Shown one piece after another: positions 52,149 to 63,830 of a stretch of DNA of 64,000 bases. Each line of letters starts with the position of its first letter. The stretch's first letter is position 1. The stretch comes from Ephemerocybe angulata (lineage: Eukaryota > Basidiomycota > Agaricomycetes > Agaricales > Psathyrellaceae): contig JAACJK010000229.1 in NCBI GenBank assembly GCA_013368325.1, positions 186,001-250,000 on the forward strand, written 5' to 3'. The notes beneath the pieces are model-generated. The model made no database searches and was not told the DNA's origin. It saw only the letters and a list, made by a program, of their open reading frames with translations. The position numbers were made by a program, and so were the translations under genes.

Positions 52149-53422
52149 GGTGTGAGAGCTCGAAGGATGCAACAATGATCCATTCTATAGCTCTGAGAGT
52201 ACAAAGGCTCGGACCAGAGCTTTCTGAGGTGCGCTCTGTACCCACTTCTCGTGATTGCGATGTAGGTTCGAGGACAAGCAGATGTCTGAATTCGGACAAG
52301 GACGAGCCACCGCCGTATGACTGTTGTCGGAATTCGCAGCTTAGTTAGGCGGTATATCCGCTCTTCGCCACTCACAAGGGTAACGGGTACGATACGATTT
52401 GGAGATTGAGGACTTCATCGTGGTTGAGGTCATCGGTGGTGGTGGAGGTGGAAGAGCAGGGTCAGCTCTGCGCCATGCTGGGAACATCTGTTGAAAATTG
52501 ATGGTAAATAGCCATGGGTTCAATCCCCCCAGTCGCCACTCTATGTAGTGTATATAATACTACGTACGGTCCTGAGAGAAATTGGCGTTAACATGGAAAG
52601 CCTTTGGGAAGGTGAAACGAACACACCGATCATTCGAAATCATCGTTGCAGTATCGCGCCCAAGAACCCTGATCGGGATCTCATAAGGGCGACAAAGGAA
52701 GGAGCTTCGCCAGAAAGAGATACAATGTACACAGACAGAGCACGAGTCTGTAAAACTTCTTGCTTTGACCCCTTCAGGCCCTCCAGGAACACTCGCCCGC
52801 TGGTGGTGTCACAGCGACTCGACGGCACCGATATGGAAGTGGGAGTCGGCGACTTCATATATCTGCAAGGAATTAGGCGTGTTGAAGTTCAAACTACATG
52901 CATTTTACTTGAAACGTCCAAAACATACACTACGGGGCAACACGGAGATACATGGGCTTCTTAAAAAGGCGAATTTGGCGGTGCCACACTCGGGCCATAT
53001 ATAAGCGCCCAAACTAGCGCTACAGCCGGACCCGGCAGTGCTACACCCGGGTGTCCCGGGGGCTTGTTCAAGTTCCGTTGTGCCGGTTATCCCAGCGTGC
53101 CCACTTGCTGGCAGGAGTAGCACCACTTTGCTCTAACTACGTTCTCCAATAAACTCCACGACACCATTGACACGGCCTGCTCTCGGGTGGCTCACGTATT
53201 AGGTCGGCGCGAGAAAGGCTCTAAAAGGGAGTGGAAAGTAGTAGTGCTCCACTGTATATCTGTAGGTTGCGGAAAGACGGTAACTGACAGGGACGGTTTC
53301 TTTACAGAATAGGAAACCAGATGCTGTGATGCTGTGCGCGAATAGGATCGACGGTAGTCTGAGAACTTACAAAGGTTCAAAATGAGGGAGAGGGCGAGTT
53401 GCCTCAATAACATTCCCTCTCT
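52149..53422. other. intergenic, no supported gene
   Basis: Short frames only. A GC-rich patch (53,030-53,060) contains CCCGGGTGTCCCGGG. TAAGCGCCC occurs at 53,002. Confidence 0.45.
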
Positions 53423-53429
53423 CTATTTT
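53423..53429 (+). promoter_or_regulatory. candidate TATA-like box, RTA1 copy 2
   Basis: TATTTTA, 94 nt before the ATG, the same spacing as in the two paralogues. Confidence 0.35.
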
Positions 53430-53516
53430 ATTTCCAGCCTTCGTTCCTCTCTTCAGTATCTCTTCATTTCTTCCTCAGCTCACTGTACACGAACAATTTC
53501 TGGTAACTCAGTCGGC

Positions 53517-55037
53517 ATGGGAAACCACCCAACTGAAGGCCTTACTCGTATGGGCTCTTGCAACGCACCAATTGTTCGATACATTCTGACTTTAGACTCC
53601 AGTTGATGAGATTGCCCGCATGAGTCCATATAACTACATCCCTTCCCAGCCTGTAGCCATCGCCATGATAGCCCTCTTCGCTGTCTCCACCCGTTCGTAA
53701 CCCTCCAAATACGTTGCTGTCCTAGATCCAGTGCCTACTAACGTGTTACACCCTCGTTCATTACTCGACGCTAATAGTAACGCACACCGGCCAAGCTATC
53801 TACCACAAGACATGGTTTCTCCTCCCTACCGCTGTGCTCTGCGGATGCATGGAAGTTCTTGGCTGGGGCGCTCGTCTATGGTCGCACTACCAGCCTTTAA
53901 ATTCTATCCCTTTCCAGATTCAGTGAGTAACGAATCAGACATTGAGGCGATAATACTCTATGAGTCTGCTTACTGAATTTACCCTACTACGATTCAGAAT
54001 TACGTGCACTATCATTGCCCCGACGCCCTTGCTCGCTGCCACTTTCATCATTTTCGGAAGGCTGATCGACCGCCTTGGATCCATCTACAGTCGTTTGACC
54101 CCGAAGCAATGTAAGTTGTCCAACCATTGCTTCAATGCGTCTGCTAATGCCCCCCAATTAACAGATGCTTTCCTTTTTCTTGGATGCGTAAGCCCACTGT
54201 TTTATCAAAACTTTCGCGAGACTCAGCCCATTTGTTTACAACATGGCCTTAGGATCTCATCTCGCTTTCAGTTCAAGCAGTGGGCGGTGGCCTCGCCGCC
54301 ACAGCTGATAAAGAGAAGGGAGAGAACCCCGAAGTCGTGCGTATCTCATGATTATGTCTATCCAAACAATGCTCTTACTAGCCGCAATACAGGGCGGACA
54401 CATTATGCTTGGAGGAATCGCATTCCAGCTTTGTGCGTACATGTATGGGTCGTCTATTGTGTAAGCGGACTAACAGAGAAAATAATTGATAGTCGCCATC
54501 ACTGTCTTCTGCATCTGCTCCGGGGAATACATCTGGCGATACTTGAAGAAACGGCCGTTCCACAAGACGACGGCCCCAGGACAGACTACCCGTGGCAGCC
54601 TTACCGATAAGCTCACATTTATGCTGGCCGCTTTGACGCTGAGTACTTTTGTCCTCGTTATTCGGTGCGTTTTAATCCCTCGGCGTCATTCTTCCTTTCC
54701 CTCTCTCCACGGTTCCTAATGTCGTTGTTGATTTGAACTTGGGATGTAGATCCGTTTACAGGACTATTGAGCTCGTCGATGGCTGGAACGGGACTATCAT
54801 CAGCACGGAATGGTACTTCTGTGAGTACCACCAATACTATATAGCAGATGCTGAATGGGTGCTTGTCCAAGAGATACTGAAACGATATCTTCCCCAGGCG
54901 TCTTCGACGGCAGTATGATTGTAATTGCGATATACCTTCTCAACATCGTTCACCCTGGCATCTTCCTGCTCGCGGAAGACCAGGACCATATGCCCGAGAA
55001 GTATAAGTTAATGAGCAGGAGTACACTCAGCATCTAG
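53517..55037 (+). CDS. RTA1-like seven-transmembrane protein, copy 2
   Basis: Ten exons: 53517-53547, 53603-53692, 53778-53922, 53998-54110, 54165-54187, 54253-54336, 54393-54432, 54493-54664, 54750-54820 and 54898-55037; 302 aa. Exons of 90, 145, 113, 40 and 71 nt match the other copies, and exons 5 and 6 (23 + 84 nt) together equal the single 107-nt exon of the paralogues, so this gene has one extra intron. Motifs: LTHTGQAIYHKTWF, GWGARLWSHY, IIAPTPLLAATF, SLSVQAVGGGLA, LGGIAFQL, ELVDGWNG and LLNIVHPGIFLL. The Cys-Asp pair (CDLISL) is kept across the extra intron. Likely a membrane lipid-handling or stress protein as for RTA1/RSB1; substrate unknown. Confidence 0.85.
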
Positions 55038-55970
55038 GATCAGCTTCAAACTGCCGGCCATACGTATTCGGACTTTTAGCGCACCCTTCGATAGATTATT
55101 TATGGGACTTACGCTGGTTAATATCTAGGCACGAGGCTTGAGATACGCCCCCTCAGACTGTACTATGTCTTTTCAATACTTATTTCACAGCAATTGCCAG
55201 CCCCCAGGCCTTCAGAGATACCAACGGTGGCAGAGAGTTGCATCTCGCAGCCGGAAACTCCAACGACCAGTTGTGCCAGATCGAAGGATAGACACTTCTA
55301 AGACTTCGCCAGGTGACATTCATTTTGCCATGGCTCAATCGCTGGCAATTTCGGCTTCCCCAAAGAAAGCCTCCTCCAGCACCAATTCAGCACGGTTGGT
55401 AGGTAGGTAGGTATGATGGCGTTGTGGTCCCACTCCGGAAGTCGAGGTATCAGCATCTGCGGCTGTGCTCTTGACTTAGCGCAGCCGGCGCCCTTACGCA
55501 AAGTGTTTTCGGGAAACTCAGCCCGCGTTTCTCAAACACTGCGCAATGTCTTGTGATGCTCGCCTTGTTGGGCTAAACCACGGCTATGCTTGTGCCTAGC
55601 TCAAAGGTGCGATCAAGAGGACTGTCGATCATGATAAGCGCCCAAAACGATACCTCAACTTCGCGCTATAACTGCCCAAAATTATGAGAGGTTTGCATAC
55701 GAGACTGAGAATATATTATACTGTAATGCTGAACGACCGCAATCCATGCCAGACTTCCGCGTAGGCCATCGGCAAAAACGAGCGTGCCGGTTACCCTGAA
55801 GCCGAAGTTAAAGACTTGCTTACATTATCCCCGCAGTCTCTTTGATCAAGCGCGACCTCCACTGCGGATGTGCCTGCGGTTGTGCCGATTACCCACACTG
55901 CCGATTACCTATCCAGCACAACTTGCACATCAAATTGAGCTGCGGGAGTGACATACACTCGCCTGCGAGT
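55038..55970. other. intergenic, no gene seen
   Basis: No supported frame. TAAGCGCCC at 55,634. Confidence 0.5.
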
Positions 55971-55976
55971 ATATAG
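55971..55976 (+). promoter_or_regulatory. candidate TATA box, RTA1 copy 3
   Basis: TATATA, 94 nt before the ATG at 56,065. Confidence 0.45.
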
Positions 55977-56064
55977 CCAGTGATATCACTGCTTTATGTG
56001 CCTCAGTATCAATTTTTTCTTCTCTATCTTCCGTCCTTTCCCACTTCCCGTGCACGACCTAGAC

Positions 56065-57454
56065 ATGGCACTCTCCACTGAAGGACTCACTCGTATGTCG
56101 GACCGAAGATCTATATTTTTCTGTTCTACGCTGATTCCTCTTAGATGATGAAATCATCCGTCTGACCCCGTACAACTACATACCCTCCCAGGGAGTTGCT
56201 CTGACTATGCTAGTCTTGTTTGGTCTTTCAACTCGTGAGTCTCATGTGGGTTCCCTGGCATTATCACAGCTGGCTAATCGTATATTTTGTACATCAGTGT
56301 TGCACACCGGCCAGTCTATCTACCATAAGACATGGTTTCTATTGCCCACTGTGGTTCTATGTGGCGTGATGGAGATTCTCGGCTGGAGTGGTCGTCTATG
56401 GTCGTACTATGACCCTTTGAACGATATCCCTTTTCAAATTCAGTGAGCTAACTAACCCAATTATCAAAGTGGTGTTCTGACTCTGAAATGCTCCTCAGAA
56501 TATCATTGACTATCCTTGCCCCCACCCCTCTCATTGCTGCGACGTTTGTTCTGTTTGGGAGAATCATCAATCGACTAGGTACCTCTTATAGTCGTTTGAC
56601 ACCGAGACAATGTCAGTGGCATGAATTCCAGCGCTTTGGCTTCTCGTTTCTGACATGCGATTGAAGACACCATCCTATTCTGCGCGTGTGACGTTATCTC
56701 CCTTGTGGTCCAGGCAGTGGGAGGTGGTCTCGCGGCCACTGCAAACCCAGTGAATGGACGCGATCCCGAAGTCGTAAGTTTACCTAGAGCATCCATTCAG
56801 CCAGCAGATTTTAACTGACGGGATACTATGTCCAGGGCGGAAATATCATGCTTGGGGGGATTGCGTTTCAACTGCGTACGTCAGAGTGACTATCTAGGTC
56901 TCGCGGTTCCCTTTCTCATCTCAACTCGACTGTTTGCTTTTCACTGTAGTCGTCATCACTGTCTTTTCCGCTTGTGCTGGCGAGTTTATCTACCGGTATC
57001 TGACAAAGCGTCCGCTGCGCGCCGCAACTTCAAGTTTGACCGACGTCCGCGACGGAAGCAGCGCCCGTGGTACTCTCACCCCCAAGCTCAAGATCATGCT
57101 ATGCGCATTGTCGCTCAGCACCCTCGTTCTTTTTATCCGGTAAGTATTCCTTGGCTTATGTATGTCTAATTGAAAGTGTTGAATGCGAATGGGATACAGA
57201 GCAATCTACCGGACCATTGAGCTTGTCGATGGATGGAATGGACGAATTATCAGCACCGAGGTCTACTTCAGTGGGTTTTTATTATATTTATTCCGAGCTC
57301 ATCTTAACAATGGGTGTTAGACGTCCTTGATGGTGCTATGGTGATCATAGCCATTTACACCCTCAACTTCGTCCACCCTGGGATCTTCCTATTTTCCGAG
57401 ACAGAGACCCAGCACCTGTCCGAAAAGTTGCAGAGCAGAAGCAACAGTGTTTGA
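56065..57454 (+). CDS. RTA1-like seven-transmembrane protein, copy 3
   Basis: Nine exons: 56065-56092, 56145-56234, 56298-56442, 56499-56611, 56667-56773, 56836-56875, 56950-57139, 57200-57270 and 57321-57454; 305 aa. Exon pattern as in copy 1. Motifs: LLHTGQSIYHKTWF, GWSGRLWSYY, TILAPTPLIAATF, CDVISLVVQAVGGGLA, LGGIAFQL, VITVFSACAGEFIYRYL, ELVDGWNG and LNFVHPGIFLF; the tail ends SEKLQSRSNSV. It is closest to copy 1 in sequence although it lies beside copy 2. The role is inferred from the RTA1 family only. Confidence 0.87.
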
Positions 57455-58941
57455 GAACAGGTCAATAGTACGGGTTGCCTTCTTTCAGCATAGCAAAAAC
57501 ACGGACATCAGGACTTTCTCCACTTTTTATACCTTTGCCACCTTTACGATGCGGACAGAAGTTCACAGAACATTATCTCTTCTCGGTATATCACGTCAGA
57601 CAAGTCACGGCATTCTCTCGCGAGTTTCTGCTCTGTATGCGATATCCTGATAATAATATACTTAATAGGAGGCGCATGGTCGCTCCTAGCGCGCTCCCTC
57701 TGGTGAGCGTGCACCCCAGCCGTTATTGTCAACTGCCAGGCTTTCAACTCGCCCCCACTGATCATGAAAGCTCCCCAGTTGTGGCGAAGGCCGGACGGCG
57801 CACGCCGATCGGAGTTTACGGCGGATCTTGAACCATTCACGTGGTGGCCCGTGCGCACGCCTGATGAGACGCGAGCCCTTTAAATACCGCGCACACGCGT
57901 CGATGTCTCCCCGCCTTTCTTCCTTCCTTCCCCGATCTTCCCCCTTAATTACTTGGCCGTTTTGCCGCCGATTCACCGGCCTCCTCACTGGCAGTTTAGG
58001 CGGAAGAATTATCAGTCCATCGGGTACGTATCATTTCACAGCTAATATATGCATCTATATCGATAACTATCGATAACGCTATGTTTTATCTGCGTACAGT
58101 CGTAAATTTAGCCTCGGCGGGATGAAGTCTCCTAAAACAGTCGGGAACTCGTGGTCGAGTGAGCCCGTTGTGTTATCACGCGAGCTGCAATCGACTTGCG
58201 GAACGACGTGGGTTTCACAGGGCGATTACTTGCAAAGTTAGTATCGAGGCCAAAATCTATACCCTTGCCTTAACTTTTACCCCAGAAAACATGTATCGCG
58301 AGACCGCGTCGAGATCCAACGGCGGGCTTTACTTTGAGCGCTTACTTGCAGGCTTGAGCGCCTCATCAGCCCTGAACTTACCGGCCGGACCGCGAGATCA
58401 CTGGTATCTCCCACGATTTGCTTCGGGGTCAGTTGAACATCTCTTTCCTCCCAATACCTTCAGCGCCCTTGGCACCGCCGGCGGCTCACATGGACTACAC
58501 AAGTAGGCCAAACTCAACGACTGGTTTCAAGTTACTCGTGCCAGGGATGATAGATGACGCCTGGTATGTGTGTATGTGTAGTTGCTCTTCGAACGAGCTT
58601 GGGCGTTTGTTGGGCGTTGTTCTCGATGAGGCAAGCCTTATGTGCTTGTCGTGATTCGGGTTGGTGCTTGTTTCTCTCTCCTTTAGTCTATCGAGTTTTC
58701 GCTCACCATTCAAAAAGGACCAGATGTCATTGTACTCGGTTACCATGTGCGCTTGGCGGGGTGATGGAGTTTTGGGGAAGGAAGTACGTGGTTTACGGCC
58801 ATCCTCACAAGCTAAGTACGTCCCCATGTTTTCGGGACGGCGATCCGCCTCTTACATCTTCTCTTTGTGGTAGACGCACGGCGACTACAGTTTCCCAAAG
58901 TCATACTTCGCCGCGACGCGGAAGAGTAAGCATACCCAAGC
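57455..58941. other. intergenic, no supported gene; promoter-like block
   Basis: At 57,838-57,940 the order CACGTG, GGCCCGTGCGCA, TTAAATA, CACGCGTCG and TTCCTTCCTTCCCC repeats that of about 12,108-12,200. No conserved frame follows it. Confidence 0.45.
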
Positions 58942-59999
58942 ATGTCGCCGACATCCTCATCTTCCTCCCTGCAACCATCCTCCCCCAAACCTCGTTACAT
59001 AGCCTCATCCGACACGACATTCCGGACCGTCTTCGATGAAACAGACCGTACAAGCCACTTCGATTTCGCGGAAGGCGCATGGAGGGTTTATAGGGACCCG
59101 GTGGGCGCTGCTTTAGGCGGGAGTGTGGCCAGTCACACTGGGACTTCCGACAAACAACTCAAAGGCCCAATCGAAGCTTTCAGAGTGAGAGTATTCGGTA
59201 TGTGCATATGCATATGCCGCATGGAAGAGGCGCTAACTGGCCTCTAGGAGCCGCTGTGGAAATACACGGAACAGCACCTTTGCCGAGCTCAGGCAAGACC
59301 TTCAAGATCCGCATTGGAAGTGGGGATATCGTGGAAATGGCCTTCGCATCTACCAATGGAATCGTATCCCAACCTTTTCAAGGGTCGACAGACCCCTCCG
59401 CCGTATCCACATCATCCCAATCTTCTTACCGCGCTTGGTTCAGCCTACCATCCAACTATCTCCGCGATCCCAGCGACTACCTTACTGAGCACACCGACAT
59501 TGTGTTTTATGACGTCCCAATGGGTGTCACGGTCGACTACGGTGTAGAATGGGGCACGGGAGTCCTCCTGCCTTTGCCATGGAGAGGAGGCATGGAAGGC
59601 ATTGCAGACCAGAACGACGCGGGCGTAGAGTGGGAAGGAACATGGGAGGAGGTTAAAGGTTTAGATGGCGCAGTTGGACTGCCAACCGCCGTCACAGTCG
59701 GGTCGAATCTGGATGGATCGAGCACAGAAAGGATACCGCAGGTCGTCTGGGGTGAAGCATACGGAGGGACCGTGCACGTCTCGCGCACCGTCGGTGATTC
59801 GATGGTGGTCTACTTTCCCGGTTCCGAGATTGGCGTGTACGGATTCATCCCTCGGAATATGGGTGGGGTGGTGGGGGTTAGGTTTACGGTCGATGGTGGT
59901 GACGGCGTTGTCCGAACCTTTGGGAATGCAAGTCCACCGGCAGACGACGACGGGCTTTGGCAGCAGAACTTCCGGAGTGACCCACCGGCTGGTTCTTAG
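58942..59999 (+). CDS. truncated member of the single-pass membrane protein family
   Basis: Exons 58942-59197 and 59248-59999; 335 aa. The intron position (FG|AAVE) corresponds to the YG|TP junction of the two longer copies, and the order of blocks is the same: HFDFAEGAWRVY, IHGTAPLPS, YRAWFSLPSNY, DYGVEWG, VEWEGTWEEV, YFPGSEIGVYGF and FTVDGGDG. It stops after SDPPAGS with no transmembrane helix or tail. It may be a soluble derivative or a gene that lost its 3' end; unrecognised further exons cannot be excluded. Sequence divergence from copies 1 and 2 is high. Confidence 0.7.
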
Positions 60000-61734
60000 C
60001 ATTTCCTCCTTCGGACGGGCATGACCTGTGCTGTATTTCCTTGTTGGGGAAAAAAGAGAAATTTGATAGGTGCGCATACCCACGCCCTCCTTCATTGTGC
60101 CCCGGCGAGCGACGGAACCCACCAAGGGTCCGCCGCTCACCGAGGCGTTGCGTTCAACTACGTAGACTATCTAATACATGGGTTGCTATTGCTACCAGGT
60201 TGACGGAGCCGATGTGATGTTGGGGTCAAGCGCGGCGTGTGGAGCAGGTGATGTGACGGGAGTGGGTGATCTGGCACTTGGTCAATGAAAGTTGTCCCTG
60301 CCGTAACGATGATTTACGACTCACTCAAGTGTCACTGCGTCGCCGGTGGCACATTCAGCGTGGGAGGTCGGGAGGGTGGCGGGTATTCATCCCATAAGCA
60401 CCGGCTGCGGGAAATTGGGCGCTTCGGCTGTCCTGCACACAAAGTCAGCATATCGACGCGAGACTTACGCAGCCAAATGCGGGAACGACGGCGAGTGAGA
60501 GAGGCCGCAGTCAACGAGTCAACTGAATGACTTGTTGGTGATGAGGTAGGCGAGTCGGAAGGGATAGCTTGGCACGGGATAGTGAACAGGCGCAGTGTAC
60601 TTATAACTGCTGAGTGGAGTCCGTCGAAGCTGGTGGGGGAGTCAGAAGGGACAAAGATGTTGCTGGTGCATACGGTGTGGCTAAAATAAAGCAATGTCAA
60701 TATCTGAATGGCTTAAGATGGTATGAAGGGACTTACAGAGACCGTACACTCCGTCATTACCGAAACAGGGTGGGTAGGTGGTGTCAGGGCAATGATACGA
60801 GCAGAGTGATGGTCAGGGCGAGAGAGATCGGCGTGCATGGGCAAAGCATCATGTCCACAAAAACCTAGAGTCGCGAGGCTAAGGGAAAAAGGATAAGCGC
60901 GTGGAAGGCTACAAGATATTGACAAGTACTCACGATAGGGGGAGATAAAGAGATCGTTGGCGAGCATGGGTGGTAAGAGAATGAAAGGGAGGGCAGACGG
61001 CGTCGAGGCATAGGGTCGGCGTGCAGCATAACGGGAGGATGGAGACGCTCTCCCGCGTTTCCAGCTTATATACATGCTTTCTGTGATCATCAGTTTGGTC
61101 TACTTTGGCTGTGTGGATTACCGCATGTTGTCTCGGCCCACCGTGCTAAATGTCAGTGAAGCGGACCCTGGAAACGGAAGTACGTACATCCGGTGGGAGT
61201 GCTGGAACTCGCTCCGACATTCTCTGTTCCATACACCATTGAGCATTGAATTTATGTACTTAAAGTTACAAATTTGTCCGCGCCAGAGCCAGAGGAAGGC
61301 TTGACCCACGAAGAATATCAGCTCGCATTGCCCCGAGCACGTAACTTAGCCGCTGACGGCCACGGCACTATTGGGTAGGATCCGAATAGCCGCCGTACCA
61401 AGTCTATCTTCGCATTCTGCCCTCCGCTACATTATTGGAGTCTCTTCAGTTTATATTCTAGGGTATAACTTAAGCACCCTGATAACCATTCTGACCATTC
61501 TAGCAGGAGATACGGGGAGGAACGGCGCAAACTGCAGCGAGGGACGCATCAAACGCGGGCTGATGCTATACGAATAATTCGTAAGTCATTCGATCCCAAT
61601 TCCGCAATCGATATACGACGTGGCTTGGTATCGTTACCTCACTCCCCGGAACTCCAGAACAAGAATTTTTGCCTCTTCCCAAACCCCATCTTCCCTGCTT
61701 CCCTACTCAGTGCCGCTCATCGCCCTCATCACGC
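60000..61734. other. intergenic, no gene seen
   Basis: Only short frames on both strands, none with motifs. Confidence 0.45.
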
Positions 61735-62510
61735 CTCGCTCGCCGGACGTCGATACGTTGCGTCGGCGCAATTTTGGCTTCGACGACCACCTCATCATAT
61801 CCCAGGTGTGTCCCCGTGTTTCTTTGAGCTATTCCACAAGCTCTGACACACGTCCGTCTCTCTCCGGACGATGATATGTATGTCGTCTCGGCGCAACTTT
61901 GCCAGCTCACGAGCTTCAAAGTACGTAGCACGCTTGCCTTGAGTCTTTCTACACACTCTGACACAGCTCTGTCGCTCGCAGGACGACGATACGTCGTCTC
62001 GGCGCGTTCCAGAATTTGCGACGTGGCACATCCTCAGTACGTGGTGCTTTCTACCTGTCTCCCTATTTCTGACTGTGACAGCGCCAGTATCCGGAAGAGG
62101 ATATGCCATGTCGGCGCTTGCCACTCGACTGCCCCAAGCCTCGCCGTTAGGTGTCTTTCAAATTCCCTCAGCCCGCTCGCTTCTCATCCACCATCGCTCG
62201 CGGGACGTCGATACGTCGTCTCGGAGCGTTTCCAGACATCAGCCTACCCCTCGACGCCTTCCAGCACATCCTCCAAATGCCACCTCACCGCTCTCCGGAA
62301 GCCGTTCTGTCGTCTTGGGGCGAAATTCGGTGCGTTGCACCGAATTATCACACCTCCGAGTCTCTACTGACGATATCCCTCATCTTTAGCGCCCGGGATA
62401 AATTTCAATAAATCGTACGTCTAGGTTACCTATTTTAGACCTCAGTCTCTGACTTCCAGGGACTCCAGGGCACTGGTCGCCGGGCGTCGATACGTCGTGT
62501 CTGGTCAATT
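61735..62510. repeat. degenerate tandem repeat, ~115-120-bp period
   Basis: The core TCGCTCGC.GGACGTCGATACG followed by TCGTCTCGGCGC recurs in diverged form near 61,738, 61,855, 61,972, 62,088, 62,195 and 62,478. Most copies are preceded by CTCTGACAC(A/G)-like pyrimidine-rich spacers. Overlapping + strand frames are a by-product. Confidence 0.6.
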
Positions 62511-63744
62511 GGTACGTCGTTCGTCCTTTTCTGGCTTTTGATCCGGACTTATGTTTTCTCGTTCCCTTTCGCGCATTTTCGGCTACCTTATTTTTGGTGC
62601 GTCTCCGTGGCACCCTCTTATCTCCATGTACTGACTAAAATTAAGCTTGATGCCTGTCGTCATTTCAGGGCGGGTTTTGTACATCCCGGCATGCTTGCTC
62701 GATCCCAATACGGTCCATCACTCGGAACAGTGCGTATTTCTTCTGGGCTCAATTCTTCCTCGCCTCACAAACTCTCTCACAGCCTTCCAAGTATGAAAGC
62801 ACAGACCCATCGCACAGAGTACGTACCCACAGTTCCATCGCCGAATTCCTCTGATTTGCCAAGCCGACCAGGTGTTGAGTTTCACCAGAGTCGGCGTTTT
62901 AGGGTCCTCGCCAAGTCCTCGCTCCCACCGACGCCCACAACCAACTGTGGCATAATTGACGTTGACGTCAATGGTCAACAACAAAAGATGTGTCGTGCTG
63001 TCGGCGGAGACGCCTAACGCCTAACGGGCTATGTTCCGGCGCGGGATTGACAGGAACCGTAACGGCAACAATGTTTGTCGTGCGCGGTTGGCTTTGACTT
63101 TCCGTTTTCGAGAATGAGTGGACTGTTTGAGTGAGATTGCCAGACTTTGGCCCAAGAAAATAGTATATCCGTTAGCGTAGATAGGCTGAGAGTCCCGAGG
63201 GGTACCGTCCAAGTGAATGGTGCTGTACGTTTGCTGTACGTACCGGATGTCGGACCTCGGTTCTCTCGTGCGGACTTACGCACACAATACGGCACACGGG
63301 CGAGCACAGTGCTCGCATGCCTGTGCTGCACATCACATTACGAGACACTACGGGCAATTTGCCAGCGCTAGCGCACGCTTCCATGTTACCCGCGCTTTCA
63401 CACTTCCCGTTTCGGCTTCATTTTCTATCTATTGGCTCCATATCATTACAAACATGTATTTCCTAGGCTACCACGCCAATAATATACTATACATACACTC
63501 AGAAGCTTAATTGAAAGCAAATTGACATCCCTGGAAGCGAAGCCCATTGAGAAAGTCAAGTCCAGACATAACTAGTTTCTTCAGAAAATCCTTAGACCCA
63601 CCATTTTCCGGACGCACGAATATCAAAGAAAAACTCGCAATTTGTTCCCCCTTCCCCCATGCTACGGTTCAATAGTGAGTCACTTCAAAGCCTATTCTCT
63701 ACTATATGTATGTCTATACACCACTGATATACTCACCAGTGCAG
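62511..63744. other. gene-free stretch
   Basis: No supported gene. A frame at 62,538-63,017 has no recognisable motif. Confidence 0.4.
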
Positions 63745-63830
63745 CACACGAACACAGGAACTGAACTCGAGATCTTTGATCTCGAGATTCCAGTCCCGCA
63801 ACCGCCGCGCTCATGCCTCCCCGCTCACGT
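63745..63830 (-). repeat. tRNA-like element with 9-bp perfect hairpin, possible SINE head
   Basis: On the minus strand a TGAGCGCGGCGG A-box-like word precedes GACTGGAATC (anticodon-arm-like), a perfect hairpin GAGATC-type stem (63,766-63,774 with 63,778-63,786, loop 3) where a long variable arm would be, and GTTCAGTTCC resembling a B box. T and anticodon stems do not close properly, so it is not a working tRNA. Confidence 0.4.

Noticed and set aside
63745..63830. Functional tRNA-Ser(GGA)
   Set aside because: Anticodon and T stems do not pair properly; only box-like words and a strong hairpin remain.
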